Shown here one piece after another: positions 8,632 through 17,278 of a stretch of 64,000 nt of DNA. How positions within the stretch are numbered: position 1 is the stretch's first letter; each line of letters starts with the position of its first letter. Where the stretch lies: assembly GCA_035498405.1 (NCBI GenBank), contig DATKAE010000078.1:1-64000 (forward strand), in the 5' to 3' direction. Position numbers and translations under genes: made by a program. The notes under the pieces were generated by a model. That model saw nothing but the letters and a program-made list of their open reading frames with translations, did no database searches and was not told the origin of the DNA. The stretch is from DATBFU01 sp035498405 (GTDB taxonomy: Bacteria > Acidobacteriota > Thermoanaerobaculia > UBA5066 > Gp7-AA6).

Positions 8632-9536
8632 GAGGACACCGCTTCCGAGAGGAAGTGCCGCGCGTCGATCTCGTTTTGGCCCTCGCGCTGGATGCGCAGG
8701 ATCTCGACATACCGGTCGTCGCCGCAGGCGACGTAGAGCCTTCCCTGTTCGGCCCGGACCTGGCCCGGGAAGTTGTCGTGCGCCCCGAGATGGGGCAGCC
8801 GGGTCCTCCAGATCGTGGTCTTGCCGCCGAAGATGTCCGTGAAGGCGCCGGGATAGGGATGCGCGACCGCGCGGACCAGGTTGTGCACCTGCTCGGCCGG
8901 CCGCGTCCAGTCGATTCGGCCATCCTCGGGCTTGCGCCGGGGAAACGTCGTGGCGGCGGCCTCGTCCTGCGGCCGCGCCGGGGCGGTGCCGGCCTTCAGC
9001 TGCGAGAGCCGGCGCTCGAGAATCTTGACCCCCGCCTGGGTGACCCTCTTTTGCACCTCGAAGGCGGTGTCGTCCGGTCCGATCGGCACGGCCTCCTGAT
9101 CCACGATGTCCCCCGCATCGATCCTCTGGGTCATCGCGTGGAGGGTCGCTCCCGACTGCGTCTCCCCGTGTGCGACCGCCCAGTTGACCGGCGCACGCCC
9201 CCGGTACTTCGGCAGGAGCGAGCCGTGGAGATTGTAGGCGCCCCGTCGGGCCAGCTTGAGGATCTCCTCGGAAAGAGGGTATCGGAAGTAGAAGGAGAAC
9301 AGGAGATCGGGCGCCGCCTCCCGGAGCCGGGCGGGAAGAGCCGCGTCGGGCGCCTCCGCGATGACCGTTGGGATCGCATGCGAGCGCGCGAGCTCGGCGA
9401 CGCTCGGAAACCAGACGTCTTCGCCGGGCACGTCCGCGTGCGTCACGACCAACACCACGTTCTCGCCGCGCCCGAGGAGGAACTTCAGGCACTCGTACCC
9501 GGTCTCGGAATAGGCGAAGACGGCGATACGAGTCAT
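8628..9536 (-). CDS. arnA: UDP-L-Ara4N formyltransferase (N-terminal half of ArnA as a separate gene)
   Basis: 302 residues. The formyltransferase block YNLHGSLLPKYRGRAPVNW (101-119) carries N102 and H104, and D140 lies in MTQRIDAGDIV; these equal the catalytic Asn-His-Asp triad of ArnA, even in numbering. It transfers a formyl group from 10-formyl-tetrahydrofolate to UDP-L-Ara4N. A C-terminal OB-like region (from about 205) is present as in Fmt and ArnA. The start MTRIAVFAY at ATG 9536 is chosen over an upstream extension because it matches the family N-terminus. It is coupled to the decarboxylase by a 4-nt overlap. Confidence 0.92.
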   Translation of the reverse strand: MTRIAVFAYSETGYECLKFLLGRGENVVLVVTHADVPGEDVWFPSVAELARSHAIPTVIAEAPDAALPARLREAAPDLLFSFYFRYPLSEEILKLARRGAYNLHGSLLPKYRGRAPVNWAVAHGETQSGATLHAMTQRIDAGDIVDQEAVPIGPDDTAFEVQKRVTQAGVKILERRLSQLKAGTAPARPQDEAAATTFPRRKPEDGRIDWTRPAEQVHNLVRAVAHPYPGAFTDIFGGKTTIWRTRLPHLGAHDNFPGQVRAEQGRLYVACGDDRYVEILRIQREGQNEIDARHFLSEAVSS

Positions 9537-9564
9537 GGGAGGAGCCGCTCGGGGCCGAAGGCGC

Positions 9565-10542
9565 TCATCGGGAGGAAACTTCGACCGGACGAGCCGGTTC
9601 AGGCCGCGGCGTCTCGGCGCGCAGGCCATAGACCCGGCGAACGCGGAATCGCGGCCGACCCCGCACCTGCTGATAGATCCGACCCACGTACTCGCCCACG
9701 ATCCCGAGCCCCGCCATCGCGACGCCGAGCAGCGTGAAGAGGATCGCGAAGAGGGTGAACACCCCCTCTACCTCCGCCCCCACGATGAGCCGGCGCACGA
9801 GCAGGAAGAGGCCGAACGCGATCCCTCCGAGGGCCACCAGCGACCCGAAGAGACCAAAGGCCTGCAACGGTACGAGCGAGAAGCCCGTCATCAGGTCGAA
9901 GTTCAAGCGGATCAGCCGGTAGAGGGAATACGCGGACCGGCCGGCCTGACGCGGCGCGTGCTCCACGTCGATCTCGGTGGGCCGGCGGGCAAAGCTCTGA
10001 GCAAGCGCGGGAATGAAGGTCGAGGCCTCGTCGCAGTCGTTGATCTCGTCGACGACTGGCCGCGCGTAGGCTCGCAGCATGCAGCCGAAGTCGGTCAACC
10101 TCATTCGGGTGATGGCGACCGTTACCCGATTGACGACCGCCGAAGCCAGGCGCCGGAAGGCGGAATCTTGGCGGCCTCGGCGAACTCCGCCGACCACGTC
10201 GTAACCTTCGCCCACCTTGGCCAGCAGCTTCGGAATCTCCTCCGGGGGGTTCTGGAGGTCGGCATCAAGCGTGACGACGACGTCGCCTGTCACGTCGTGA
10301 AACGCCGCCAGAATCGCCTGATGCTGACCGAAGTTGTGGGAGAGCTCGAGGACGCGAATCCGGTCGGGATGGCGCCGCGCCCACTCCTTCAGCACGCCCA
10401 GAGAACGATCCCGGCTGCCGTCGTCCACGAAGAGGATTTCGTAGGCGTTGCCCGAGGCGTCCAAGACCTTCAAGAGCCGCGGGAGCAGCTCCGGCAGGTT
10501 GCCTTCCTCGTTGTAGACGGGCACGACGACGGAAACCTTCAT
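9565..10542 (-). CDS. arnC: ArnC: undecaprenyl-phosphate 4-deoxy-4-formamido-L-arabinose transferase
   Basis: 325 residues. It has a GT2 domain with VVPVYNEEGNLPEL (6-19), FVDDGSRD (38-45), HNFGQHQAI (69-77) and the metal-binding DAD at 93-95. Two C-terminal transmembrane helices (about 230-260 and 265-290) anchor it to the inner membrane, as in ArnC and other polyprenyl-phosphate glycosyltransferases. It loads the formylated aminosugar onto undecaprenyl phosphate. The sequence alone would also allow a DPM1/GtrB-type role; the neighbouring arnB, arnA halves and arnD decide for ArnC. The start overlaps the arnB stop by 4 nt. Confidence 0.88.
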   Translation of the reverse strand: MKVSVVVPVYNEEGNLPELLPRLLKVLDASGNAYEILFVDDGSRDRSLGVLKEWARRHPDRIRVLELSHNFGQHQAILAAFHDVTGDVVVTLDADLQNPPEEIPKLLAKVGEGYDVVGGVRRGRQDSAFRRLASAVVNRVTVAITRMRLTDFGCMLRAYARPVVDEINDCDEASTFIPALAQSFARRPTEIDVEHAPRQAGRSAYSLYRLIRLNFDLMTGFSLVPLQAFGLFGSLVALGGIAFGLFLLVRRLIVGAEVEGVFTLFAILFTLLGVAMAGLGIVGEYVGRIYQQVRGRPRFRVRRVYGLRAETPRPEPARPVEVSSR

Positions 10543-11702
10543 CTTCGGAACTCCCCCAGCACCTCCGTCACGGCTTCAATCACGTCGTCCTGATCCTCCT
10601 CCGTGAGCCCCGGAAAGAGCGGCAAAGAGAGGATTCGCTCCGAGACGAAATGCGCCTCGGGAAAGTCCTCCGGGCGCCAGCCGAACTCGGATGCATAGTA
10701 CGAGAATTCGTGTGCGGCAGTGTAGTGGAGACCCGCCCCGATATTGCGCTTCTTCAGCTCCGCCAGGAAACGATCCCGGTCGATCGTCAGCCGCTCCAGG
10801 TCCAGGAGCGGCGTGTACAGGTGCCAGGCGTGCCGGACGGGATAGGAAACCCGCTGGGGCAGGATCAATCCGGACACCCCCGCGAACCTCTCGTTGTATC
10901 GGGCGGCCAGCCGCTCCCGGTCGCGCAGAAACCCCTCCAGCCGCTTCAACTGATGGAGGCCCAGGGCGGCCTGGATGTCCATCATGTTGTACTTGAAGCC
11001 GGGGACGGCCACGTCGTACCGCGGGCTCCCGGCCTTGGCGAAGCGCTTCCAGGCCTCACGGTCCATGCCGTGGAACTTCAACAGGGACGCCTTCTCGAAT
11101 ACGGATTCGTCCTCCGTCACGACCATCCCGCCCTCCCCCGTCGTCATGTTCTTGTTCGGGTGGAAGGAGAAGACCGATGTCGTGGGGAACGACCCGATCC
11201 GGCGCCCCTTGTATTCCGCGCCGACGGCGTGGGCCGCATCCTCGAGGACGGCCACGCCCCGGGAGGACGCGAGCTCCAGGATGGGATCGAGGTCGGCCGG
11301 CTGCCCGACGTAGTGAACGGGCACGATCGCCTTCGTCCTCGGGGACAGCAAGCGCGCAATTTCCTCGACGCGGATGTTCCGGGTCGCGGCGTCGATGTCG
11401 GCCAGGACCGGCCGGGCGCCGCAGTGGACGATGGTGTTCAGCGTCGCGACGAAGGTCATCGGCGTCGTGATCACCTCGTCCCCCGGCCCGACGCCCAAAG
11501 CGAGGAGGGCCACGTGCAACCCGGCCGTCGCCGAGGAGACCGGCACGGCATAACGGCCCTCGACGTACTCGGCGAAGGCCGCGGCGAACCGCTCGACCTT
11601 GGGGCCCGTCGTAATCCAGCCGGAGCGCAGGGTATCGAGCAGCTCCGCGATCTCCTCTTCGCCGATCCACGGACGCGCGAAGGGAAGGAAGGTCGCTCTC
11701 AT
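10539..11702 (-). CDS. arnB: ArnB: UDP-4-amino-4-deoxy-L-arabinose aminotransferase
   Basis: 387 residues, a DegT/DnrJ/EryC1 aminotransferase. SGWITTGPKVERF (28-39), PMTFVATLNT (81-90), EDAAHAVG (154-161) and SFHPNKNMTTGEGG (179-192) with PLP lysine K184 are the ArnB hallmarks. It transaminates UDP-4-keto-pentose with glutamate. It is the first gene of the arn unit, with TAGACT ending 11 nt before the ATG. Related sugar aminotransferases look similar; the context makes ArnB the best reading. UDP-glucose dehydrogenase, which would feed the pathway, is not in this window. Confidence 0.88.
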   Translation of the reverse strand: MRATFLPFARPWIGEEEIAELLDTLRSGWITTGPKVERFAAAFAEYVEGRYAVPVSSATAGLHVALLALGVGPGDEVITTPMTFVATLNTIVHCGARPVLADIDAATRNIRVEEIARLLSPRTKAIVPVHYVGQPADLDPILELASSRGVAVLEDAAHAVGAEYKGRRIGSFPTTSVFSFHPNKNMTTGEGGMVVTEDESVFEKASLLKFHGMDREAWKRFAKAGSPRYDVAVPGFKYNMMDIQAALGLHQLKRLEGFLRDRERLAARYNERFAGVSGLILPQRVSYPVRHAWHLYTPLLDLERLTIDRDRFLAELKKRNIGAGLHYTAAHEFSYYASEFGWRPEDFPEAHFVSERILSLPLFPGLTEEDQDDVIEAVTEVLGEFRR

Positions 11703-11713
11703 CGCGGGCAGGG

Positions 11714-11719
11714 AGTCTA
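11714..11719 (-). promoter_or_regulatory. -10 box TAGACT, 11 nt before ATG 11702 (arnB)
   Basis: This is the only promoter-like hexamer between the Wzt gene and arnB. It predicts a transcript with a leader of 0-5 nt and separates arn expression from the upstream ABC exporter genes. No Shine-Dalgarno sequence lies in the 11-nt spacer. Confidence 0.5.
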
Positions 11720-11763
11720 CCGCCCGGCCGGAGGCTCGGGCCCCCCCGCGGCGGCAGTCCCGG

Positions 11764-13047
11764 TCACTTCTTCCACCGCACCTGCCCCTCGCCGCGCCAG
11801 CGGCGCGCGGGGCTCCAGACTCCCAGCGACGGCCGCTCGGAGGTCACCTCGAAGCGGAGCAGATCGCGACGGTAGTCGTACGGCGCGCCGTCTCGCGCGT
11901 GGACGGCGGCGTCCAGGCTGTAGAGCCCGCCCGCGAGTTCGAGCGCGGGGATCTCGAGCACGACGCGGGCTTGCCCCGAGAATTCCTCCGGCCGGAGACC
12001 GTCCGCCTCGGTGTTGACCCCCAGCACCGGGCTGCCGGCGATCGTCGAGATGCCAACGCCGAAAACGAAGTCCGTGAGCGGCTCGCGCGCGCGGGCCGTG
12101 AGCTCGACGGAGGCCGGCTCCCCCGCCCGCAGCCGACGGGTCTCGCGACCCTGCGCGTCGCGCAGCACGACCCTCTCGACAACCGCCTGGCCGGAGCCGA
12201 TACGCGTGGCCGCGTCTCTCGAGGGTGCCACCGCGAGACGAGCCTCGCTCTCCTCGCTGGCGACCCGCTCTCGATAGAGCGCGACCGTATCGGCCGACGG
12301 CCCGTCGGCCGCCAGGCGGCCCCGATCGAGCCAGATCGCTCGGCGGCACCGGGCGGAAACGAGGGAAAGGTCGTGCGAGACGAAGACCAGAGTCTTGCCG
12401 GCCCGCTCGAACTCCGAGAACTTCTCGAGGCACCGATGCGCGAAGGACTCGTCGCCGACCGCCAGCACTTCGTCGACGAGAAGAACGTCGGGATCGCTGT
12501 GCGCCGCGATGGAGAACCCCAGGCGCACGGCCATCCCGGAGGAGTAGGTCTTGACCGGGGCGTCCAAGAAGTCCTCGATCCCGGCAAACCGAACGATCTC
12601 CCCGAACCGGGCGGCGATTTCCCGCTTCGACATTCCCAGGAGCAAGCCGCTGATCTCGATGTTGTCGCGACCCGAGATCTCTGGGTGAAACCCCGCGCCC
12701 AGCTCCAGCAACGCCGCCAAGCGCCCGGCGACTTCGACTCGTCCCGACGTCGGGCGAACGATTCCCGCGAGCAGCTTCAAGAGCGTCGACTTGCCGGAGC
12801 CATTCGCCCCGACGACCCCCACCGTCTCTCCCGCGGCGACCGTGAAGGAGACCTCCGTCAGGGCCTTCACCGAGCCCTCGGGGGACGCGCCCCGGAAGCC
12901 CTCCCCCGAGAGCAGCGCCGACTTCAGGGAGCCGAACGATCGCTGGCGCTGGTAGCGGCGATAGAGCTTCGTTAGCCTCTCGGCCCGGACCGCAATGGTC
13001 CCTTCGCCCTCGACCGTCGGCCCGTCCTCGCGGCCCGAGGCGACCAC
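11764..13047 (-). CDS. wzt: Wzt-type ATPase of a polysaccharide ABC exporter
   Basis: 427 residues. The ATPase domain (about 15-260) has Walker A GANGSGKST (80-88), signature YSSGMAVRLGFS and Walker B LLVDEVLAVGDE, the form used by O-antigen and teichoic acid exporters. Residues about 280-427 form an extra beta-rich domain like the Wzt C-terminal domain that recognises the glycan end. The start GTG 13045-13047 sits in TAGTG, overlapping the permease stop, so the pair is coupled. The C-terminal domain points to export of a capped O-antigen-like chain. The arn genes follow on the same strand 61 nt later. Confidence 0.85.
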   Translation of the reverse strand: MVASGREDGPTVEGEGTIAVRAERLTKLYRRYQRQRSFGSLKSALLSGEGFRGASPEGSVKALTEVSFTVAAGETVGVVGANGSGKSTLLKLLAGIVRPTSGRVEVAGRLAALLELGAGFHPEISGRDNIEISGLLLGMSKREIAARFGEIVRFAGIEDFLDAPVKTYSSGMAVRLGFSIAAHSDPDVLLVDEVLAVGDESFAHRCLEKFSEFERAGKTLVFVSHDLSLVSARCRRAIWLDRGRLAADGPSADTVALYRERVASEESEARLAVAPSRDAATRIGSGQAVVERVVLRDAQGRETRRLRAGEPASVELTARAREPLTDFVFGVGISTIAGSPVLGVNTEADGLRPEEFSGQARVVLEIPALELAGGLYSLDAAVHARDGAPYDYRRDLLRFEVTSERPSLGVWSPARRWRGEGQVRWKK

Positions 13048-13841
13048 TACGCCTCCTCCGCAATGGATTCGCGCAGGCGCTCGAATACTGCTCCACCCGC
13101 CGCCAGGCAAATCGCGGCGGTGCCGCCCATCACGAGCCAGTCGGCAACGGAGACGGAACGGAAGAAGAACACGGTGTCGTGAATCGCGGTCAGAAACGCC
13201 GCGAAGGGGTTGGCGCGCAGCCACGGGCGGAAGCGCTCCGGTACCGCCTCCACCGGATAGAGAACGGGCGTGAGGAAGAAGGCGAGTGTCAGCAGGTTGG
13301 CGACGAGGTCCCGCACGTCGCCAAAATGCACGGCCAAGGCAGAGACGGCGAGCGCCAGGCCGAAGACGGCGACAACCAGCAGCAAGAGCACGAGCGGCAG
13401 CTCCAGAATGGCCGGGCCCGGCGCCACGCTCCCGCGGCCCCAGGCGTAAAGCGTCGCGCCGGCCAGTACCGGCAGCGCGAGGAGGAGATGCGCCAAGCGC
13501 GCCGCCACCGCCACCGCGGGAAAGACTTCGGGCGCCACCGTCGTCTTGCGGAGCAACGGCCCGTTGTGGCGGAACGTCTCCGCCGCGTCGAGAAGGGCGG
13601 AAGAGACGAACCCCCACACGAGGACTCCGGCGAAGAGAAAGAGGGCGTACGGCCGGACCTCGGCCCTCGGCGCGAAGACGAATCGGAAGACCACGGCGTA
13701 GACGGCGAGCAGCAACAAGGGGTTGACCAACGACCAGAAGAAGCCGAGCAGCCCGCCGCGGTAGCGCGCGGACAGCTCGCGTCGCGTCAGCGCGGAGACC
13801 AGAGCGCGCTGGCGAACGGTGCGTTTGATCGGTGCAAACAT
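13047..13841 (-). CDS. wzm: Wzm-type permease of a polysaccharide ABC exporter
   Basis: 264 residues, six hydrophobic helices of the ABC-2 type. The family start RREL-x-ARYRGGLLGFFWSLVNP (20-40) and the exit motif FFLTPVLYPVEAVP (about 185-198) are those of O-antigen and teichoic-acid exporter permeases. It forms the membrane channel for the Wzt ATPase encoded immediately downstream with a 1-nt overlap. The gene is divergent from the LolD-type ATPase, with only 51 bp between the two starts. No TANNNT box or strong ribosome site is seen before it. Confidence 0.85.
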   Translation of the reverse strand: MFAPIKRTVRQRALVSALTRRELSARYRGGLLGFFWSLVNPLLLLAVYAVVFRFVFAPRAEVRPYALFLFAGVLVWGFVSSALLDAAETFRHNGPLLRKTTVAPEVFPAVAVAARLAHLLLALPVLAGATLYAWGRGSVAPGPAILELPLVLLLLVVAVFGLALAVSALAVHFGDVRDLVANLLTLAFFLTPVLYPVEAVPERFRPWLRANPFAAFLTAIHDTVFFFRSVSVADWLVMGGTAAICLAAGGAVFERLRESIAEEA

Positions 13842-13880
13842 GACGATTCACGCGCCCCCCGCCCGGGCGAGGGGCCGCGG

Positions 13881-13886
13881 TATTCT
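13881..13886 (+). promoter_or_regulatory. -10 box TATTCT, 6 nt before GTG 13893
   Basis: TATTCT followed by CCCATC and the GTG start. Spacing is the same as for the gene at 787 and predicts a leaderless mRNA. It lies in the 51-bp divergent gap with the Wzm permease. Confidence 0.55.
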
Positions 13887-13892
13887 CCCATC

Positions 13893-14594
13893 GTGGCGGC
13901 GCGCCCTCTTCCCTCTTCCGCGGGCAGCGCTCCCGCGGTCCTTTGCCGGGGCGTGCGCAAGGTCTACGCCGGTGCAGAGCCGGTCGTGGCCCTCGATCGG
14001 GTCGACCTGGCGGTGGACCCCGGCGAGTTTCTGGCCGTCATGGGACCCTCGGGCGGCGGAAAATCTACCCTGCTGCACTTACTCGGGGGCATCGACCGGC
14101 CGACCGCCGGCGAACTTCGAGTCGCCGATCGCGACATCGGCCGCCTCCCCGAGGGCGAGCGCACGCTCTACCGCCGGCGCCAGGTCGGGATGGTGTTCCA
14201 GTTCTTCAACCTCCTGCCGCACCTGGACGTCGAGGAGAACGTCGAGCTGCCGCGCCTACTGGATGGCAAGGCGGACGCTCGAGAGCGCGCGCGCGAGCTG
14301 CTCGATCGGGTCGGGCTCGCACATCGCGCGGAGGCCCATCCGTACGAACTCTCCGGCGGCGAGATGCAACGGGTAGCGATGGCGCGCGCGCTGGTCACCG
14401 GCGCCCGGCTCCTGCTCGCCGACGAGCCGACGGGAAGTCTCGACAGCCGAAACGGCGAGCAAGTGCTCGACCTGATCGATGGAATCCGCCGCGAGCGCGG
14501 CCTGACAGTCATCCTCGCAACCCACTCTCCCGCCACCGCCCGCCGCGCGGACCGGCGTGTCGAGATCCGGGACGGTCGAATCTTCGGAGCGTAG
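13893..14594 (+). CDS. LolD/MacB-type ABC transporter ATPase
   Basis: 233 residues, a full single ATPase domain. Walker A is GPSGGGKST, followed by FQFFNLLPHLDVEENV, signature LSGGEMQRVAMARAL and Walker B LLADEPTGSLDS, all of the type that drives FtsX-like permeases (LolD, MacB). GTG 13893 is chosen because the TATTCT box ends 6 nt upstream; upstream codons in frame overlap the divergent promoter region. With the next two genes it forms an AttE-F-G-H-like set, thought to act in envelope lipid or protein traffic; the substrate is not known. Confidence 0.85.
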   Translation: MAARPLPSSAGSAPAVLCRGVRKVYAGAEPVVALDRVDLAVDPGEFLAVMGPSGGGKSTLLHLLGGIDRPTAGELRVADRDIGRLPEGERTLYRRRQVGMVFQFFNLLPHLDVEENVELPRLLDGKADARERARELLDRVGLAHRAEAHPYELSGGEMQRVAMARALVTGARLLLADEPTGSLDSRNGEQVLDLIDGIRRERGLTVILATHSPATARRADRRVEIRDGRIFGA

Positions 14595-14688
14595 CGCCCA
14601 CCTCGGTCGGATCGCTCTGCACGGGGTCATGACGACCGGGATTGCGACCAGGCAGGCAGAAGGTCAAAAGACGAGCCCGGCTCTCCGG

Positions 14689-14694
14689 TATCGT
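14689..14694 (+). promoter_or_regulatory. Possible -10 box TATCGT, 10 nt before ATG 14705
   Basis: It fits TANNNT but is less typical than TAGACT. The FtsX gene may instead be read through from the ATPase gene, whose stop is 110 nt upstream. Confidence 0.3.
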
Positions 14695-14704
14695 GGCGGG
14701 TCGG

Positions 14705-17278
14705 ATGGCCGATCTCTTCGGGCTTCGTCCCGTCTTTCGCGCACTCGTCCTCGGCCCCGCACGGCGGCACCCGCTGCGCTTGGCGCTGCCGGCCCTGGGC
14801 GTCGCGGTCGGTGTCGCTGCCGTCTCCGCCATCCAGCGCGCCAACACGAGCGTGACCGACTCCTTCCGGGAGGCGGCGGCCTCTCTCTCAGGACGGAGCG
14901 ACTTCGTCATCACCGGCGTCAACGGCGTCCCGATCGACGCCCTGTCGCGGCTCGCGTTCCTCTGGAGGGAAGGGGCTTTCGCCCCGGCGGTGACCGGATG
15001 GGCCGTGTTGGACGACGGCTCGGGCGAGCTCGTCGAGGTGCTCGGTTTGGACCTTGCGGGCGATTCCGCGGTGCGCGACGTCTCCCTGGTGTCTGATCCC
15101 GCCGCCTCCCGGGCGGTTTCTCTCAAGGGCAACGCCGTCTTCCTGACCGCCGGGTTCGCCCGGCGGCGCGGGCTTTCGGTCGGAAGAGATCTCTGGCTCT
15201 TGGCCGGCGGCAGGCGACATCGGCTCGCCGTGGCGGGACTCCTGGCGCCGACCGGGGTGGCGCGCGCCGCGGCCGGGGACCTGCTGATCACGGACTTGTT
15301 CACCGCGCAGCGAGTTCTCGGAAAGGTCGGTCTGGTCGATCGCGTGGACGTCGTGATCGATCGGGCAGTATCGCGTGAGGCGGTGCGCCGCGAGATCCTC
15401 GAACGGCTTCCGGCCGGCCTTTCGATCGAGCCGCCGGGCCGATCCGCCGTTACCGCGGATCGAATGGTCCGCGCCTTCCGGTTCAACCTGAATGCCCTCG
15501 CGTCCCTGACGCTTCTCGTCGGCGTCTTCCTGATCGCCAATGCGGTCTCAATCTCGGTTCTTCGCCGACGGCCGGAGATCGCGACGTTGCGCTCGGTAGG
15601 AACCTCTCGGGTCTTGATCTTTGCCGTATTCCTGTTGGAGGGGCTCTTGATCGGCGCTGCGGGCACGGCTCTGGGCGAGTTCGGCGGGGTCTTGCTGTCG
15701 AGAATGGCTCTGCGGGCGGTCTCGGGAACCGTCACCAGCGTCTACCTGCCGGCCGCAAAGATCACTGACGCGGGCCCCGGCGGGGCGGCGCTGCTGGCGG
15801 CGTTGGTGGGCATGCTGTCGGCGCTCGCTGCGGCGGCCTTGCCCGCCGCCGAAGCGACCCGCGTCGAGCCTGCTCCGGCGATACGGCCGGGCTCGGTCGA
15901 GGGCGTGCGGCGGCGGCGCCTCGGCGCCCGGGGCCTCGCCGCCGGAGCGCTGCTCGCCCTGGCGGCGGTGGCTTCCCTGGCGCCGCCGGTCGACGGATTC
16001 CCTCTCTTCGGCTTCATCGCCGTCGTCCTCGTCGTCGCCGCGCTCGCATTGGTCGCGCCTCTGTGCGTGCGGGCGGCGGATCGCGTGTTGGCCGATCTTC
16101 TGGCTCGGCGATTCGGGGCGCCGGGCCGAATCGGCAGCCGGCTCTTCGGCGGCTCGCTCGCGCGAAACGGGATCTCCGTCACCGCCCTCGCCATGGCGCT
16201 CGGAATGACGCTCGCCATGATCATCACCGTCTCGTCGATCCGCGAGACGGTTCGGGTCTGGGTGGAGACGACACTCGCCTCCGATCTATGGGTCAAGTCG
16301 CCGGCCGGAAGAAGCTCCGGCATCATCGGCGACCTGCCCGAAGAAATCGTGGACTTCCTGCAGGGGATCCCCGGCGTGGAAGCCGTCGACCCGTTTCGCG
16401 CGCGCGACCAGGTTGACCCCCTCGGCCGCCCCTACACCCTCGCCTCGGGTGACTTCCGAGTGGTCGCTCGAATCGGGGGACTGCCCCTGCTCGACGGCTT
16501 GGATGCCCGCGCGGCGGCGCAGGACGCGCGGCGGCGCGGCGAAGCCATGATTTCCGAGCCGTACGCGAGACGATTCGGCGTCCGGCGCGGCGACACGCTG
16601 GCAATCCCGACGCCACGCGGGGAGCGGCGGCTCCGTGTCGCGGGGGTGTATCGCGACTATTCGAACGACCGGGGCACGATCGTGATCGACCGCGAGCTCT
16701 ATCTCTCGCTCTTCGGCGACCGGCGGGTGACCAGTGTGGCGGTCCTCGCGGCCGCGGGCGTAGACGCGGCCGACCTGCGCCGGCTCATCTTCGAAGCGGC
16801 GAAGGGACGATACGCGCTGTCGATCTCGACCAATCGCGAGCTGCGACGGGAAGCGCTGCGCATCTTCGACCGGACCTTCGCCGTGACGCACGCGCTCGAG
16901 GCGATCGCGGTCGCGGTGGCCGTCCTCGGGATTGCCAATGCCCTCGTGGCTTCGGCAATCGAGCGGCGCCGCTCCTTCGGTCTGTTGCGGTCGTTCGGGG
17001 CTTCTTCCCGACAGATCCGGGTCTCGGTGCTCGTGGAGGCGGCGTTGACCGGCCTGACCGCCTCCCTCTTGGCGCTTCCCGCGGGAGCCGCCTTCGCGGG
17101 TCTGCTGCTCTTGGTCATCAACCCCCAGTCCTTTGGCTGGACCGTGGTCTCCCACGTGCCGCCCGGCCGCCTGGCACTGACGGTTGCGCTCGTTCTCGCC
17201 GCCTCTCTGCTCGCGGGCCTCTATCCCGGACGCCTGGCCGCCGGAGTCGACCCGGCAGCGGCGCTGGCCGAGGAGTGA
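14705..17278 (+). CDS. FtsX-type ABC permease
   Basis: 857 residues. An N-terminal signal-anchor helix (about 20-40) is followed by a large periplasmic domain, a first FtsX domain (about 255-400), a second periplasmic domain (about 500-710) and a C-terminal FtsX domain with FGLLRSFGASSRQIRVSVL near 760. This two-module layout is that of large FtsX/AttF-G permeases rather than a single MacB. It partners the ATPase upstream. Its TGA overlaps the ATG of the AttH/CrtC-like gene, so all three are one unit. Typical substrates are lipoproteins or lipids moved by mechanotransmission. Confidence 0.82.
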   Translation: MADLFGLRPVFRALVLGPARRHPLRLALPALGVAVGVAAVSAIQRANTSVTDSFREAAASLSGRSDFVITGVNGVPIDALSRLAFLWREGAFAPAVTGWAVLDDGSGELVEVLGLDLAGDSAVRDVSLVSDPAASRAVSLKGNAVFLTAGFARRRGLSVGRDLWLLAGGRRHRLAVAGLLAPTGVARAAAGDLLITDLFTAQRVLGKVGLVDRVDVVIDRAVSREAVRREILERLPAGLSIEPPGRSAVTADRMVRAFRFNLNALASLTLLVGVFLIANAVSISVLRRRPEIATLRSVGTSRVLIFAVFLLEGLLIGAAGTALGEFGGVLLSRMALRAVSGTVTSVYLPAAKITDAGPGGAALLAALVGMLSALAAAALPAAEATRVEPAPAIRPGSVEGVRRRRLGARGLAAGALLALAAVASLAPPVDGFPLFGFIAVVLVVAALALVAPLCVRAADRVLADLLARRFGAPGRIGSRLFGGSLARNGISVTALAMALGMTLAMIITVSSIRETVRVWVETTLASDLWVKSPAGRSSGIIGDLPEEIVDFLQGIPGVEAVDPFRARDQVDPLGRPYTLASGDFRVVARIGGLPLLDGLDARAAAQDARRRGEAMISEPYARRFGVRRGDTLAIPTPRGERRLRVAGVYRDYSNDRGTIVIDRELYLSLFGDRRVTSVAVLAAAGVDAADLRRLIFEAAKGRYALSISTNRELRREALRIFDRTFAVTHALEAIAVAVAVLGIANALVASAIERRRSFGLLRSFGASSRQIRVSVLVEAALTGLTASLLALPAGAAFAGLLLLVINPQSFGWTVVSHVPPGRLALTVALVLAASLLAGLYPGRLAAGVDPAAALAEE

